In this document: positions 22,861 to 32,644 of the stretch, one piece after another
Numbering within the stretch: the stretch's first letter is position 1
Layout: the number at the start of each line of letters is the position of its first letter
NCBI RefSeq assembly: GCF_047238105.1
Contig: NZ_JBDFMD010000001.1
Coordinates: 1,860,001 to 1,924,000, forward strand
DNA length: 64,000 nt
Reading direction: 5' to 3'
DNA from: Paenibacillus_D sp047238105
GTDB taxonomy: Bacteria > Bacillota > Bacilli > Paenibacillales > Paenibacillaceae
Notes under the pieces: generated by a model
What the model saw: the letters and a program-made list of their open reading frames with translations, nothing else
Databases searched by the model: none
Told to the model about the DNA's origin: nothing
Translations under genes and position numbers: made by a program

Positions 22861-25203
22861 TTATGCGCCCGCCTGGACGGTCTGTGATTCGTTCTTCAAG
22901 CCTGCTACAGGGGTAGGGCGTGAACGCAGCTGCGCGATTGCCTGCTGCAGCTGCTGCATGAAGCGGGCCTCGTCGAATTGCTCAGCGTGCTGACGAATTA
23001 TAGCGGGATCAAACTGCCGGTCATCAAAATGCTTGAGCGTCTCGGAAAGCGAAGCCACCGTCTGTTCCTCAAAATATTGTCCGTTAACGCCCGGCTTGAC
23101 GGTGTCGAGGGCCCCGCCTCCCCGATAGGCGATCACCGGACGCCCGCAGGCGTTGACCTCCAGCGGCGTGATGCCGAAGTCCTCCAGTCCAGGAAAGAGG
23201 AACGCCCGGCATCCCTGCATCAGCTCCCGAACCTCTTCATCCGGCAGTCTCCCCAGGAAGCGTACGCAAGGTGCTGCCATCTCCTCCAGCCGGGTCCGGT
23301 CCGGACCGTCACCGACGACGATGAGCGGCAGTCCCAGGCTGGAGCAAGCCGCGACCGTAAGATCGATCCGCTTGTAGGAGACGAGCCGGGAGACGACCAG
23401 CAGGTAATCCCCTGGCGGTTCGCCACCAGGCTCGTACCTCGACAGATTAACCGGCGGGAAGATGACGGGAGCGTCCCGGTTGTAATGCGTCTTGATCCGC
23501 TGGCCGACGATTGTTGAGTTGGCCACGATCATATCCACACGCCGGGAACTCGCCCGGTCCCATAGACGCAAGGGCATCACAAGCAAGCGTGCCGCCAGCT
23601 TGAGCACCGGCGAGACGCGCATCCCTTCCATATAAGTGTCGAAGTCCCAGGCGAATCGCATCGGCGTATGGCAGTAACACAGATGGAGTGCGCCTTTGCG
23701 GACGGGAGCGGCCTTGCCGTAAGCGCTGCTGGAGCTGATCACCAGATCATAATCATCCAGCTTCATTGACCGCATCGCGAGCGGATAGAGCCAGAAGAAC
23801 AGCTTGAACCGCTTCTGAATCCCGGGGATCCGCTGCATCCAGGTCGTATGGATGGTCGCCTCCCTCAGCTCTGGCAGCAGCCCCTCCCGGTCGATGATCG
23901 TCGTATAGATCGGCGCATCCGGGAACATCCTGTGCAAGGTGCCGACGACACGCTCGGCCCCGCCCATCTGATTCAGATAATCATGGACGATGGCGATGCG
24001 GGGTTGGTCACTGAGCAGACGCCTGGCCTCTGCAGCTGTTCTGCGGCCAGACGATCTGCCCACTACTTGGTCATATATCTGCTCGACTCGCCCGGCTGTT
24101 CTCTCGATCGTAAACGATTCACGTACCCGCCCTGCGGCCGCTTCGCCCATGTCACGCCTGCACCTGTGGTCTTGGAGCAATAGCGAAGCGCAGGTGACGA
24201 GCTCATCCACATCGCCCGTCTCGTACAACAGTCCGTCCTGACCGTGGCGGACGATCTCCGGCACCCCTCCGGCGCGTGTGCCGATCACCGGCACATGTTG
24301 GGCCATGGCTTCGATGATCACCCTGCCAAACGGTTCATTATCCGAGCACAGCAGTAACACATCGGCTGCGCAGCAGATGGAAGTGACATCCTCGCGGAAG
24401 CCCGCGAAACGAATCCGATGCTCCAGCTCAGCTCCCGCGACCCGGTCCCGAAGATCACGGAAGTAATCAATGTTCTCCTGGCGAAACTTCGGGGCGCCCA
24501 CGACCCACAAATAAAGATCATTCCCTGAGCGTATCAGCCGCTCTGCAGCGGCAATCGCATCCTCCTGCCGCTTCCATGGCGCGATCTGTCCGATGATGAC
24601 CATCACCTTGGCGTCCTGCGGCGTATGCCACTCCTTCCTGATCTGCTGCCGATGCCTGGCGCGCTCCAGCTCCGTCAGCTCCTCCACCTCTACTCCATTA
24701 TGGACGAGAAGAAGCCGCCGCTGTAGAGCGCTTGCCGGGAATCCACGGAGCACCGGATGAGAAATGCCGATGATCGCTGTCACGGTAAGCAGAGCCAGCC
24801 AATTGATCATCCTGCCGATCAGACCGCCTGGTGGCATATCCCGGACATGCCAGATCACGGGACGACGATGCAGCCAGACGAACAGGGAGGCCATCATGCC
24901 GGCACGGAGCGAGTTGGCATGGATCGTGTCCACCTGCTCCTTGCGGACGGCCCGGGCCAGCACCCAGCCCGATCTCAGCATGCCGAGTGCATCCTTAAGC
25001 AGACGAAGCGGATTCCTGGATAGCCTGGCACGATACGAATCGACCGGGATGACCTCGATTCCCGCCTGAACTGCTCGATCCGCCAACTCGCCCGGCGGCG
25101 CAAAAAGGACCGGCTCCGCCTGCTGCAGATGTTTCATCGTCAGCAGCAGGCTGATCTCGGCCCCGCTTACATCACTGGTATGGTTATAGAACGCTACCTT
25201 CAT
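22861..25203 (-). CDS. double GT4 glycosyltransferase (two fused GT-B domains)
   Basis: A 780-aa protein carrying two complete family-4 glycosyltransferases in tandem. Domain 1 (about 1-385) starts MKVAFYNHTSDVSGAEISLL and contains EPFGRVIIEAMAQHVPVIGT; domain 2 (about 405-760) starts PRIAIVHDYLNQMGGAERVV and contains EDFGITPLEVNACGRPVIAY, both with the E-x7-E donor-site signature. The linker is Ser/Arg-rich (VVGRSSGRRTAAEARR). It probably adds two consecutive sugars to the exopolysaccharide repeat unit. The start is ATG 25203, which overlaps the preceding glycosyltransferase's stop (ATGA); the longer frame upstream is not protein-like. Last gene of Operon A. Confidence 0.88.
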   Translation of the reverse strand: MKVAFYNHTSDVSGAEISLLLTMKHLQQAEPVLFAPPGELADRAVQAGIEVIPVDSYRARLSRNPLRLLKDALGMLRSGWVLARAVRKEQVDTIHANSLRAGMMASLFVWLHRRPVIWHVRDMPPGGLIGRMINWLALLTVTAIIGISHPVLRGFPASALQRRLLLVHNGVEVEELTELERARHRQQIRKEWHTPQDAKVMVIIGQIAPWKRQEDAIAAAERLIRSGNDLYLWVVGAPKFRQENIDYFRDLRDRVAGAELEHRIRFAGFREDVTSICCAADVLLLCSDNEPFGRVIIEAMAQHVPVIGTRAGGVPEIVRHGQDGLLYETGDVDELVTCASLLLQDHRCRRDMGEAAAGRVRESFTIERTAGRVEQIYDQVVGRSSGRRTAAEARRLLSDQPRIAIVHDYLNQMGGAERVVGTLHRMFPDAPIYTTIIDREGLLPELREATIHTTWMQRIPGIQKRFKLFFWLYPLAMRSMKLDDYDLVISSSSAYGKAAPVRKGALHLCYCHTPMRFAWDFDTYMEGMRVSPVLKLAARLLVMPLRLWDRASSRRVDMIVANSTIVGQRIKTHYNRDAPVIFPPVNLSRYEPGGEPPGDYLLVVSRLVSYKRIDLTVAACSSLGLPLIVVGDGPDRTRLEEMAAPCVRFLGRLPDEEVRELMQGCRAFLFPGLEDFGITPLEVNACGRPVIAYRGGGALDTVKPGVNGQYFEEQTVASLSETLKHFDDRQFDPAIIRQHAEQFDEARFMQQLQQAIAQLRSRPTPVAGLKNESQTVQAGA

Positions 25204-26384
25204 CTTGCCGCCAGCCTCCTTCGATCGGAGATTGCCATCTCGAAGATCCTTGCTACAGACTCCGATACGATATCCCACGTATACCGTTCCATGACATGCG
25301 CCCTGCAGGCTTCGCGGGAGGGAATCTTACAGTGTCCATTGAGGGCGGAGATGATCTTGTCGCTCATCGCCTCCGGACTGTGGTCACGGAAGAGCAGGTT
25401 GGCGTCAAACTGCTCCAGGATTTCCCGGGTACCGCCATAAGGCGTCCCCAGTACCGGCGTCCCGCAGGCGAGCGCTTCGACCGTAACCAGACCGAACCCT
25501 TCCAGTGTCACTGTCGGCACGATGCTCAGATCCGCCGCTTGATACCAGCTGACCAACTCTTCATTGGGCACCTTGCCCAGCAGGAAAACCGACTGCTGCA
25601 AACGCAGCTGATCGATCAACGCCGACAGCCTTTCCCTTTGCGGACCGTCACCCACAATGTACAATACGGTATCAGGTGCCTGCGCCAGCACTGCGGGCAT
25701 GGCCGCAATCAACCGGTCGATGCCCATCCGGTTGACCAGACGGCGCGCGCAGAACAGGACGTTCTGCTCCGGCTGCAGCCCAAGCCGCTGGCGGACATCG
25801 TCGCGAGCCTTGGCCGGACGGAAACGATCTACGTCTACCGCTCCGGGTACGATGTGGATCCTGTTCGTCGGGACCCCATATCCGTTTGCCAGAATATCCC
25901 TGAAGTATTGGCTGAGAACAATAAAATAATCGGAACGCCGATATGACAGTTGCTCCACACTCTTCTTCAACTGATATCGTAGCTTTTGCCCCATACTCGC
26001 ACCGCGATCCTCTACCTGAGATTCCTGTGCCCAAGGACCGTGAAAGTGCGTAATGATAGGAATTTCAATCGGCACCTGTTGACGTGTAATCATAGAAGCG
26101 TAGAGTGCGAAGTGCGGATTGAACACATCCGGGCGGCTCGCTCGAAGCTCATTGCGGAACTTGTTCGCGAATGCACGACTTCGTACGATCGGATTGACCT
26201 TGGCTTCTCTGGATAGTACCTCCTGGATGTAGGCAGGCGCAGTCGTATACTCGCCATGAGCGGTAATTAGACCTTTGACGGTGTGTCCCTTGGCTTGCAT
26301 GGCCGCTGTATAGTCTGCAAAGTACCGGTTTAACCCGCCATGAGTGTGATCGATCCATCCCATGCCTGACGCGAGGATGTTCAT
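25200..26384 (-). CDS. GT4 family glycosyltransferase
   Basis: A 394-aa GT-B enzyme transferring a sugar from a nucleotide donor onto the lipid-linked exopolysaccharide intermediate. Motifs: MNILASGMGWIDHTHGGLNR at the acceptor-side N-terminus, NRIHIVPGAVDVDRFRP, LFCARRLVNRMGIDRLIAAM, YIVGDGPQRERL, and the E-x7-E box EGFGLVTVEALACGTPVLGT. No signal peptide; it probably sits on the inner membrane face. Translationally coupled to the double glycosyltransferase downstream. Base composition is GC-richer than the genes upstream of it in the operon. Confidence 0.9.
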   Translation of the reverse strand: MNILASGMGWIDHTHGGLNRYFADYTAAMQAKGHTVKGLITAHGEYTTAPAYIQEVLSREAKVNPIVRSRAFANKFRNELRASRPDVFNPHFALYASMITRQQVPIEIPIITHFHGPWAQESQVEDRGASMGQKLRYQLKKSVEQLSYRRSDYFIVLSQYFRDILANGYGVPTNRIHIVPGAVDVDRFRPAKARDDVRQRLGLQPEQNVLFCARRLVNRMGIDRLIAAMPAVLAQAPDTVLYIVGDGPQRERLSALIDQLRLQQSVFLLGKVPNEELVSWYQAADLSIVPTVTLEGFGLVTVEALACGTPVLGTPYGGTREILEQFDANLLFRDHSPEAMSDKIISALNGHCKIPSREACRAHVMERYTWDIVSESVARIFEMAISDRRRLAAR

Positions 26385-26432
26385 GGTTTTCCTCCTCGTA
26401 TAGTGTTGGACACTTTTTTGAAAATCAAAACT

Positions 26433-27611
26433 TTACGGCACCTTCCTTTTATGGTGTTTAGAAATATAGTCTTTTCTGTGCATAATCTCCTTATACAATG
26501 AGTTCCGAGTCTTACTATGTTGAACTGAGTGATTATCACTTTCAGGAGTGAAGTAAAGTACACCTTTAATTGTTTCCGCCAAATTGATGGCATCAGCGTG
26601 TTTTGAAATGAAAATACCGTCCATTTCCGTGCTCCACTCCGGTAACCCCCCGCTTTCAAATACAATTACAGGCTTGCCCATACGTCTCGCTTCTGGAACC
26701 ACCAACCCCGCAGGTTCGGGCCAAATTGAAGGAACAACGACGATGTCAGTATTTTCATACCATGTTTCCACCTTCGTTCTGGGGAGCTTACCGAGAAATG
26801 TAATATTGCTTTGTAAGCCCATATTATGAACTAATACTTTTAGTTTGGAATGGTACCAACCATCACCTATAATATAGCAATGAACGGAAACACTTTCTTT
26901 GACCAACTGTTGTACAGCTTCAATTAAAAACTGAACCCCTTTTGAATAGACGAGTCGACCGACGTACAGCAAGTTTAACTTTTGATTGGGCTTGGGCACT
27001 TTTAATGGCGGTACTGCATTCAAAGACCACTCTGAATTATCAAATACTACGATGTTTTCTCGATTGATTCCTTCTATTACAAGAAACTCAAGCACAGCAT
27101 TACTGACTGCATAGACCTCTCGGCAGCTCATCAAAGCACTTAAAATCTTGCGATGGGATTGAATAGCCTGAATAGCCAATTTGGGAGATTTCACATTCCC
27201 ACACTGTCGCATGTACCAATTAACCAAACAGTAACTCCCACTTACTCTTTTGCACACCTCATTGCGATCCCTGTACAATCTACTTCCTGATGGACATACA
27301 ACCCCGTGTATGACGCAAGCTACCTTATAAATATGAGACAGTTCCTCCACAAGGGTAGCCGTATGCGGAGTTGCGTGCCATACAATTAAATCGGGACTAT
27401 ACGTTTCCACAGAGCCTTTCCAAGAATGAATATTGTTCCCTAAAACATTTACTTCAACATTGTCATTTCCCCAATTCCCATAATCTGAAGCTTGCAATGT
27501 CATAATACAAACCTCATGATTTTTCATAAGAAGTTCTACAGAGAAATCATATATAAAACGTTCCATCCCACCTGCTGAACTGAATTCATCTACAATTTGT
27601 ATTACTTTCAT
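26433..27611 (-). CDS. GT4 family glycosyltransferase
   Basis: A 392-aa GT-B glycosyltransferase: MKVIQIVDEFSSAGGMERFI (the GGxE-type N-terminal loop), LNLLYVGRLVYSKGVQFLIE, CYIIGDGWYHSKLKVLVHNM and the donor motif EPAGLVVPEARRMGKPVIVF. It is clearly AT-richer than the genes flanking the locus, part of an AT-rich block from here to about 34 kb that suggests acquisition as a polysaccharide-type cassette. Substrate unknown. It belongs to Operon A, between the Wzx flippase and the next glycosyltransferase. Confidence 0.88.
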   Translation of the reverse strand: MKVIQIVDEFSSAGGMERFIYDFSVELLMKNHEVCIMTLQASDYGNWGNDNVEVNVLGNNIHSWKGSVETYSPDLIVWHATPHTATLVEELSHIYKVACVIHGVVCPSGSRLYRDRNEVCKRVSGSYCLVNWYMRQCGNVKSPKLAIQAIQSHRKILSALMSCREVYAVSNAVLEFLVIEGINRENIVVFDNSEWSLNAVPPLKVPKPNQKLNLLYVGRLVYSKGVQFLIEAVQQLVKESVSVHCYIIGDGWYHSKLKVLVHNMGLQSNITFLGKLPRTKVETWYENTDIVVVPSIWPEPAGLVVPEARRMGKPVIVFESGGLPEWSTEMDGIFISKHADAINLAETIKGVLYFTPESDNHSVQHSKTRNSLYKEIMHRKDYISKHHKRKVP

Positions 27612-27664
27612 CCCTTCACCTCAAGGTCAATCGACTGAGAATACATCATACTCAACTCTACCTT

Positions 27665-28972
27665 TTAATTGCCTACTTCTTTTGTCTGTTCCCTGCGACC
27701 CCATCCTTTGATGGCCAACCTTCCCCAAGAAACGATATCCGGAAAAAAAAGTCCCCTTAAACTGATTCCAAGGCGCTTACATTGATAAACCAAAAAGGCC
27801 CATTTTGCAAATGCGCCACTTACCAATCCTATAGCTGCCCCTACACCGTCTAATGATTTTAATAAAAGAATAGCTATTCCAATTCCAAAGCTCAGCCCAA
27901 TGATCTCTGCAACGGTAATAAAGTGGAATTTCCCCTTAGTCGATAAAAAATTACTTAGGACCATATAAGGAACTAGCATAATACCGCTCATTAGCAAAAT
28001 TTGTCCAATAACTACCGCTTGTTTATACTCAGCTCCATATACAAACGGTAGCGCATACGGCAAGATTATACTGCAACTTAAAGACAATATCGCAGTTCCA
28101 TAAAGAAGTGCATTATGCAATTGTTGCACTTTATGTTTTTTATCACCATCAGACAAATCCATTAATTTGGGAAACAGGTAAATCCCCAACGCGCCAATAA
28201 CAACGGAAGGCAGAATACTCCCAACACTTGAAGCGACCGCATATAAACCAAGAGTATAAGTAGTTAAAAATAAAGAAAGTACAAGTTGATCTAATGAGCC
28301 TCCAAAGCTTGATACGAGACCGACAGAATAAATCTGCATTCCCTTTTTTAACAATTCCTTTGAATTGGTCTTTAACCGAGAAAATTTTGGTTTGACGTTT
28401 CTAATTGTCCAAGTTAAAGGCAATAGGAACATAGATACAGAAAAGAGCAAATTCCATTTAATAAATGTGCTTACCGAGTAATTGTCAGTTGCTATCAATA
28501 CTAAAATAATGAATAACAAGCCGATTGGATTCAAAACACGTAGCAACATGACGTGTCCAAACTTATTCAAAGTCTGCAACGTACCAATGAGTCCATCTGC
28601 CATAACACCAAATGGGACGGCAATCATTGCAATTTGAGCCAATATAACAACTTCTTGAGGCTGGCTGCTTAGCACATTTGGAATAATGGCTTGACCAATT
28701 GTTAAGCCAATAACTCCCATGATACCTCCCAATACTAAAAATGTGCCGAACAACTCTTTTTGCCTATGAGGAAAAGATTTACCTAAGAAAATTACCGCGC
28801 CTGGGAGGCCTATGGTAAAAATCATGGCAAACAGCCCACTATATCTCATGGCTATTGCTAGAATCCCCCTTCCTTCCGGTCCAAGATATCTGGCACTTAA
28901 AATACCCGTTAGTAAATTGATGGCCATAACCCCAAGGTTGATTACAATGCCCCTCATAAATAACTGCTTCAT
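27665..28972 (-). CDS. Wzx-type polysaccharide flippase
   Basis: A 435-aa integral membrane protein of the MOP/Wzx (polysaccharide transport) superfamily with about 12 hydrophobic segments. It opens with MRGIVINLGVMAINLLTGIL and SARYLGPEGRGILAIAMRYS, the usual Wzx start, and has a central SSFGGSLDQLVLSLFLTTYT segment. It flips undecaprenyl-linked repeat units across the membrane. Present once in the locus with one Wzy polymerase and one Wzz-like co-polymerase, so the polymer is made by the Wzx/Wzy route. Flanked by glycosyltransferase genes in Operon A. Confidence 0.88.
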   Translation of the reverse strand: MKQLFMRGIVINLGVMAINLLTGILSARYLGPEGRGILAIAMRYSGLFAMIFTIGLPGAVIFLGKSFPHRQKELFGTFLVLGGIMGVIGLTIGQAIIPNVLSSQPQEVVILAQIAMIAVPFGVMADGLIGTLQTLNKFGHVMLLRVLNPIGLLFIILVLIATDNYSVSTFIKWNLLFSVSMFLLPLTWTIRNVKPKFSRLKTNSKELLKKGMQIYSVGLVSSFGGSLDQLVLSLFLTTYTLGLYAVASSVGSILPSVVIGALGIYLFPKLMDLSDGDKKHKVQQLHNALLYGTAILSLSCSIILPYALPFVYGAEYKQAVVIGQILLMSGIMLVPYMVLSNFLSTKGKFHFITVAEIIGLSFGIGIAILLLKSLDGVGAAIGLVSGAFAKWAFLVYQCKRLGISLRGLFFPDIVSWGRLAIKGWGRREQTKEVGN

Positions 28973-28994
28973 TATTCATACCTTCCTTGGCATT

Positions 28995-29939
28995 TCAGGA
29001 CTTTAAGGCTGTCGATTTGGAAAAAAGATGCTTCAAGTAGAAACCGACTGCTTTCCACTGTCCCTTTAACGCTGGTATATAAGACTTCATCACATTCTCC
29101 TCACTAAGTAATACGGCTAATGCTAACCGGGCCAACCCAGGTGTACTCCGGTCTCCAATCATGGCGGTATATAGAAAACGAAAAATAACCTTGTGCGTGG
29201 GTGCACAGGTTAACAAGGCAACAGTTTGATTAAAGGAGGCGTTTGTAATAGCCAAGGGCACCACTTTATTTCTCTGGTCAATATCGAATCGTTTCGCAGG
29301 GTAGTGATCCACGATAATATTGGGGTCATAGATTAATTTGAATCTCATCTTTTTAATCCTTAAACATAGATACACTTCAAAATGAACCTGCGCCCCTTCT
29401 CCTTTGGAGTAATCAGGGAATTCAATCAAATGGGTTCGGAAAGACATATTAACACCTTTTAGGATGTCCACCTCCCTAGCCTCACCTGAGCCCAGATGAT
29501 GATTCCCGATCACTCGTCCGTACCAGGTTAACTGCCCTACTCTTTTTTGCGGCAGCATCTCGGTGGTTGTATTATGAATGACGTCTCTCCCCCCGACGCC
29601 TCCAATATCCGGAGTTGAATAGGTCCGGGCCAAGGATTGGAGCCATTCGGGTCGAGGAGCCGCATCATCATCAATAAAAGCAGTTACGTCGCCTTCGGAC
29701 AGTTTCAACCCTTCCTTCATCGCATGTATTACTCCAGGAAGAGTAACGATTTTAGTCTCTTTTTTGTATGCTTTTTTGAGCTCTTTCCACACAACCAGAA
29801 AGGCTTGCGTTTCTTGATCTATATCACGGCATACAATGATAACTTGATGGGGCTGGAGCTTCAATCCATCAATCGCCTTCAGGCATCGTTCAAGATCGGA
29901 GATCCGTTTGTAGGTTGGAACGACAATGGAGATTCTCAC
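28995..29939 (-). CDS. GT2 family glycosyltransferase
   Basis: A 314-aa GT-A fold enzyme, the only inverting GT2 in the locus. MRISIVVPTYKRISDLERCL is the nucleotide-binding start and GDVTAFIDDDAAPRPEWLQS carries the acidic DDD metal site, followed by GGVGGRDVIHNTTTEM. The C-terminal part (GRVIGNHHLGSGEAREVDIL, KGVNMSFRTHLIE) fits rhamnosyl- or glycosyl-transferases of polysaccharide clusters. No transmembrane helix is evident. It has its own ribosome site and lies 22 nt before the flippase gene. Donor and acceptor unknown. Confidence 0.88.
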   Translation of the reverse strand: MRISIVVPTYKRISDLERCLKAIDGLKLQPHQVIIVCRDIDQETQAFLVVWKELKKAYKKETKIVTLPGVIHAMKEGLKLSEGDVTAFIDDDAAPRPEWLQSLARTYSTPDIGGVGGRDVIHNTTTEMLPQKRVGQLTWYGRVIGNHHLGSGEAREVDILKGVNMSFRTHLIEFPDYSKGEGAQVHFEVYLCLRIKKMRFKLIYDPNIIVDHYPAKRFDIDQRNKVVPLAITNASFNQTVALLTCAPTHKVIFRFLYTAMIGDRSTPGLARLALAVLLSEENVMKSYIPALKGQWKAVGFYLKHLFSKSTALKS

Positions 29940-29974
29940 CTTAAAATTTCACTCCTTTCTTTAAATCCAGAGTT

Positions 29975-31387
29975 TTATGAAAGCTTGTATCTATCCAAAA
30001 ACCCTATACATAGCCAGATTAGGATGGCGGTTGAATAGTTCCCACCAATGGCCCAGCTACCGATGCTGCAGATCAGAATGCCCAAAATGGACATAAACAC
30101 AACACCGTCTCTGCAGTGTCTAAAAGCTAATTTCAATACATGAAAAATAATGAACATGTACAAGATCCCTCCGAACAGCCCTAGAGAGGTGAACATGTTG
30201 CTGAGGTCTACCTCAGAGTTAACGTGGTTTTCAGAGAACTTTTTTCCTGCCAGGGTTGTACTCCCCAATCCATCCCCAATCGGATTGGAGAATCCATTCT
30301 TAATTCCTTCCACAAAAATAGCCCAATGCAGTCCAAGCGTAGAATGCTTTTCATCCGTAGGATTGGCAAATCCGTTCACTTGGCGAGCGATTAGCTCGTT
30401 GTTACTGGCATCAATGGAGATGATGAATTGATAGGTGAAGACCAGTCCAAATGCAACTAATCCGGTAACGAGAACCCGCGTCTTCAATTGCCTCACACTC
30501 ATAATCGTCATGATTGCTATCGCTACGATGGTGAACAGCAGCGGACCTCTGCTTCCGGTCATCATAATCGCGTAGAAAAACAGCGGTAGCAGGATAATCG
30601 CTGCCAGTTTAAACGATTTCTTGCCTTGCAGCAAAAGTCCCCAGCATATCACGGCTCCGAATGTGATATACTGCGCGTACTCCGAAGCACTGGTAAAAAA
30701 GGAGAATCCTCTCGCACCCTGACCAACCATTAAAGCTGCATATCCGCCCAATTCGATCCACGCTTCTTCAAAGCTAAAAAAACCATAATTGACCTGCTTG
30801 TAGGAATAGAGCAAACTTATGACGCCTATAACGACAACAAGCATAAAAATGCGTTTCATCCATAGTAAATTCATGTACAATCTGCCCATAAGCATCCAAG
30901 CCAAAGGAACGATATAAAACAATATCCCTCCGAAGCCCACCATAATTGATCCCTGAAGAGGGTTTAAAATTTGTAAAACTTCAAGGAGTACTAAAACGCG
31001 GATAAGCTTAAATAGGGTACTATCGTCTTCAATGATTTGACGCTGCATATAGGTCCGATAAAGCCAATAGGAGCCCAGCATTAGAACAATGACGGGCGCA
31101 AGCAGCACGAGCGGATCAAATTGACTCCATCCGGCATGAGGAATGAGCAGCCTTCTGAAGAAGCCCATAAAAGGTAAATAGAGCAGCAGCCCCACGAGAA
31201 CGACCCTTGGCTTCTTTAAACTTATGGCAAAGGAGATTAAAAAAAGGACGGCAAAAATCAAAAACCTGCTCATTTGAGGATTAATGACCAAACGTCCTAA
31301 TACATAACTTGACAGACCAGCAAGCAGGAATACGACAGCAACCTGTGCGTAATTGCTGCTTTTTACTTTACGTATTAAGATGTTCAA
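29975..31387 (-). CDS. Wzy-type polysaccharide polymerase / O-antigen ligase family
   Basis: A 470-aa membrane protein with about 11-12 hydrophobic helices and a large extracytoplasmic loop (about 320-400) containing the conserved-looking GVNGFANPTDEKHSTLGLHW-type region (sequence here RQVNGFANPTDEKHSTLGLH) and FSNPIGDGLGST. This fits the O-antigen ligase/polymerase (Wzy_C/RfaL) superfamily, which polymerises repeat units on the outer face of the membrane. Wzy proteins diverge strongly, so the call rests on topology, loop features and position between glycosyltransferase genes. Confidence 0.82.
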   Translation of the reverse strand: MNILIRKVKSSNYAQVAVVFLLAGLSSYVLGRLVINPQMSRFLIFAVLFLISFAISLKKPRVVLVGLLLYLPFMGFFRRLLIPHAGWSQFDPLVLLAPVIVLMLGSYWLYRTYMQRQIIEDDSTLFKLIRVLVLLEVLQILNPLQGSIMVGFGGILFYIVPLAWMLMGRLYMNLLWMKRIFMLVVVIGVISLLYSYKQVNYGFFSFEEAWIELGGYAALMVGQGARGFSFFTSASEYAQYITFGAVICWGLLLQGKKSFKLAAIILLPLFFYAIMMTGSRGPLLFTIVAIAIMTIMSVRQLKTRVLVTGLVAFGLVFTYQFIISIDASNNELIARQVNGFANPTDEKHSTLGLHWAIFVEGIKNGFSNPIGDGLGSTTLAGKKFSENHVNSEVDLSNMFTSLGLFGGILYMFIIFHVLKLAFRHCRDGVVFMSILGILICSIGSWAIGGNYSTAILIWLCIGFLDRYKLS

Positions 31388-31402
31388 AAACGTCCTCTCC
31401 TT

Positions 31403-32563
31403 TTAACCATGTGCCTTTGCTTTATGAGAAGGCCGCCGTACAACTCGGCCGTTATATTCAGAACAAATAAAATCCGCGGTATCCTCGGCCAGTCGTTCAG
31501 AGCGAAAGTCACCCGCCCGCAATTTCGCTTTACTCCCCAGTTCTTGCAAAAATGACGGCTTTTCAATCAGTCTTCCGATAGCAGAAGCTAATGCCGACGG
31601 ATCATTGGGTTCGATAAGCAAACCGTTGATTCCATCGCTGATAATTTCCTCAGGTCCGCCTGTTTTTGTTGCAATAACCCCTTTCTCAAGCGCCATGCCT
31701 TCAATAACAACCATACCGAAAGGTTCAAAACCAATGGACGCATGAACGACGATGTCGAACGCGCGCATCCATAAGGCAGGATTGCTTTGATGCCCTCCAA
31801 ATGTCGTGCATGCAGACAATCCAGAGGTAGTTATAAGCTGTTTGATCTCCGTGTGATACTCTTTTTCAGAAAAATGCTCGCCGCCAATAAGGACAAAATG
31901 CGTATTCTTATTCTGTTCATGAATGAGCTTAGCCGCCTCAACGAACACATGCACACCCTTCCACCGTTGCATTCTTGCTGCTATGCCTACTATAATTTTA
32001 TCCTTGGGTAAACCTAATTGATCTCTTGCCTCATCGACAGATATGGTTATGGTTTTGTTCATGACTTCTGCATCAATAGCAGGATAGATTGCTTTTGTTG
32101 TGAGCTTGGGGGTCATGACGGATTGCTCTCTCTCTACTGCAGCCGAGCAACAGATGACAGCTTTTGCAGGAATGACATGTATCAATTTCTGCATCAAGCT
32201 TCCACCACTCTTTCCATGCTGCCACCAGATTGCAGGCGTGCCGGACAGCAAAGCCGCTGGACCGATATATAAGTGCGCTTTGCTCATCCAAGACATGACT
32301 AGATCGATCTCCTGCTCCTTAATCCATCGCCTTAATTTAAAGACCAAGGCAATATACTTATGTAGATCCCGCACTCGACCCGCCTCAAAGACTTGCACAG
32401 GATAGCCCAATGCTTGTGCATATTGTGCGAGCGGTCCATCTTCCAGGAAAACAACCTGATAGTCGATCTTACCGTAAGTTTTATTAGCTTTGAGCAGATG
32501 CATAAGCATAAGCTCCGCTCCTCCACGCTGATTAGCCAGCGGCATGATTAATCCCACTCTCAT
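31403..32563 (-). CDS. GT4 family glycosyltransferase
   Basis: A 386-aa GT-B enzyme: MRVGLIMPLANQRGGAELML at the N-terminus, IIVGIAARMQRWKGVHVFVE at the start of the donor domain, FVLIGGEHFSEKEYHTEIKQ, and the signature EPFGMVVIEGMALEKGVIAT (E-x7-E). It probably adds a sugar to the exopolysaccharide repeat unit. 15 nt upstream of the polymerase gene in Operon A. Donor unknown. Confidence 0.9.
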   Translation of the reverse strand: MRVGLIMPLANQRGGAELMLMHLLKANKTYGKIDYQVVFLEDGPLAQYAQALGYPVQVFEAGRVRDLHKYIALVFKLRRWIKEQEIDLVMSWMSKAHLYIGPAALLSGTPAIWWQHGKSGGSLMQKLIHVIPAKAVICCSAAVEREQSVMTPKLTTKAIYPAIDAEVMNKTITISVDEARDQLGLPKDKIIVGIAARMQRWKGVHVFVEAAKLIHEQNKNTHFVLIGGEHFSEKEYHTEIKQLITTSGLSACTTFGGHQSNPALWMRAFDIVVHASIGFEPFGMVVIEGMALEKGVIATKTGGPEEIISDGINGLLIEPNDPSALASAIGRLIEKPSFLQELGSKAKLRAGDFRSERLAEDTADFICSEYNGRVVRRPSHKAKAHG

Positions 32564-32644
32564 CTCTTTTCTCTCCCTTTTATTGCACGGATATCGGCTT
32601 TATACCATCACAAGCCGTTGTTGTTTCCGATCGACCGCCTGCTC

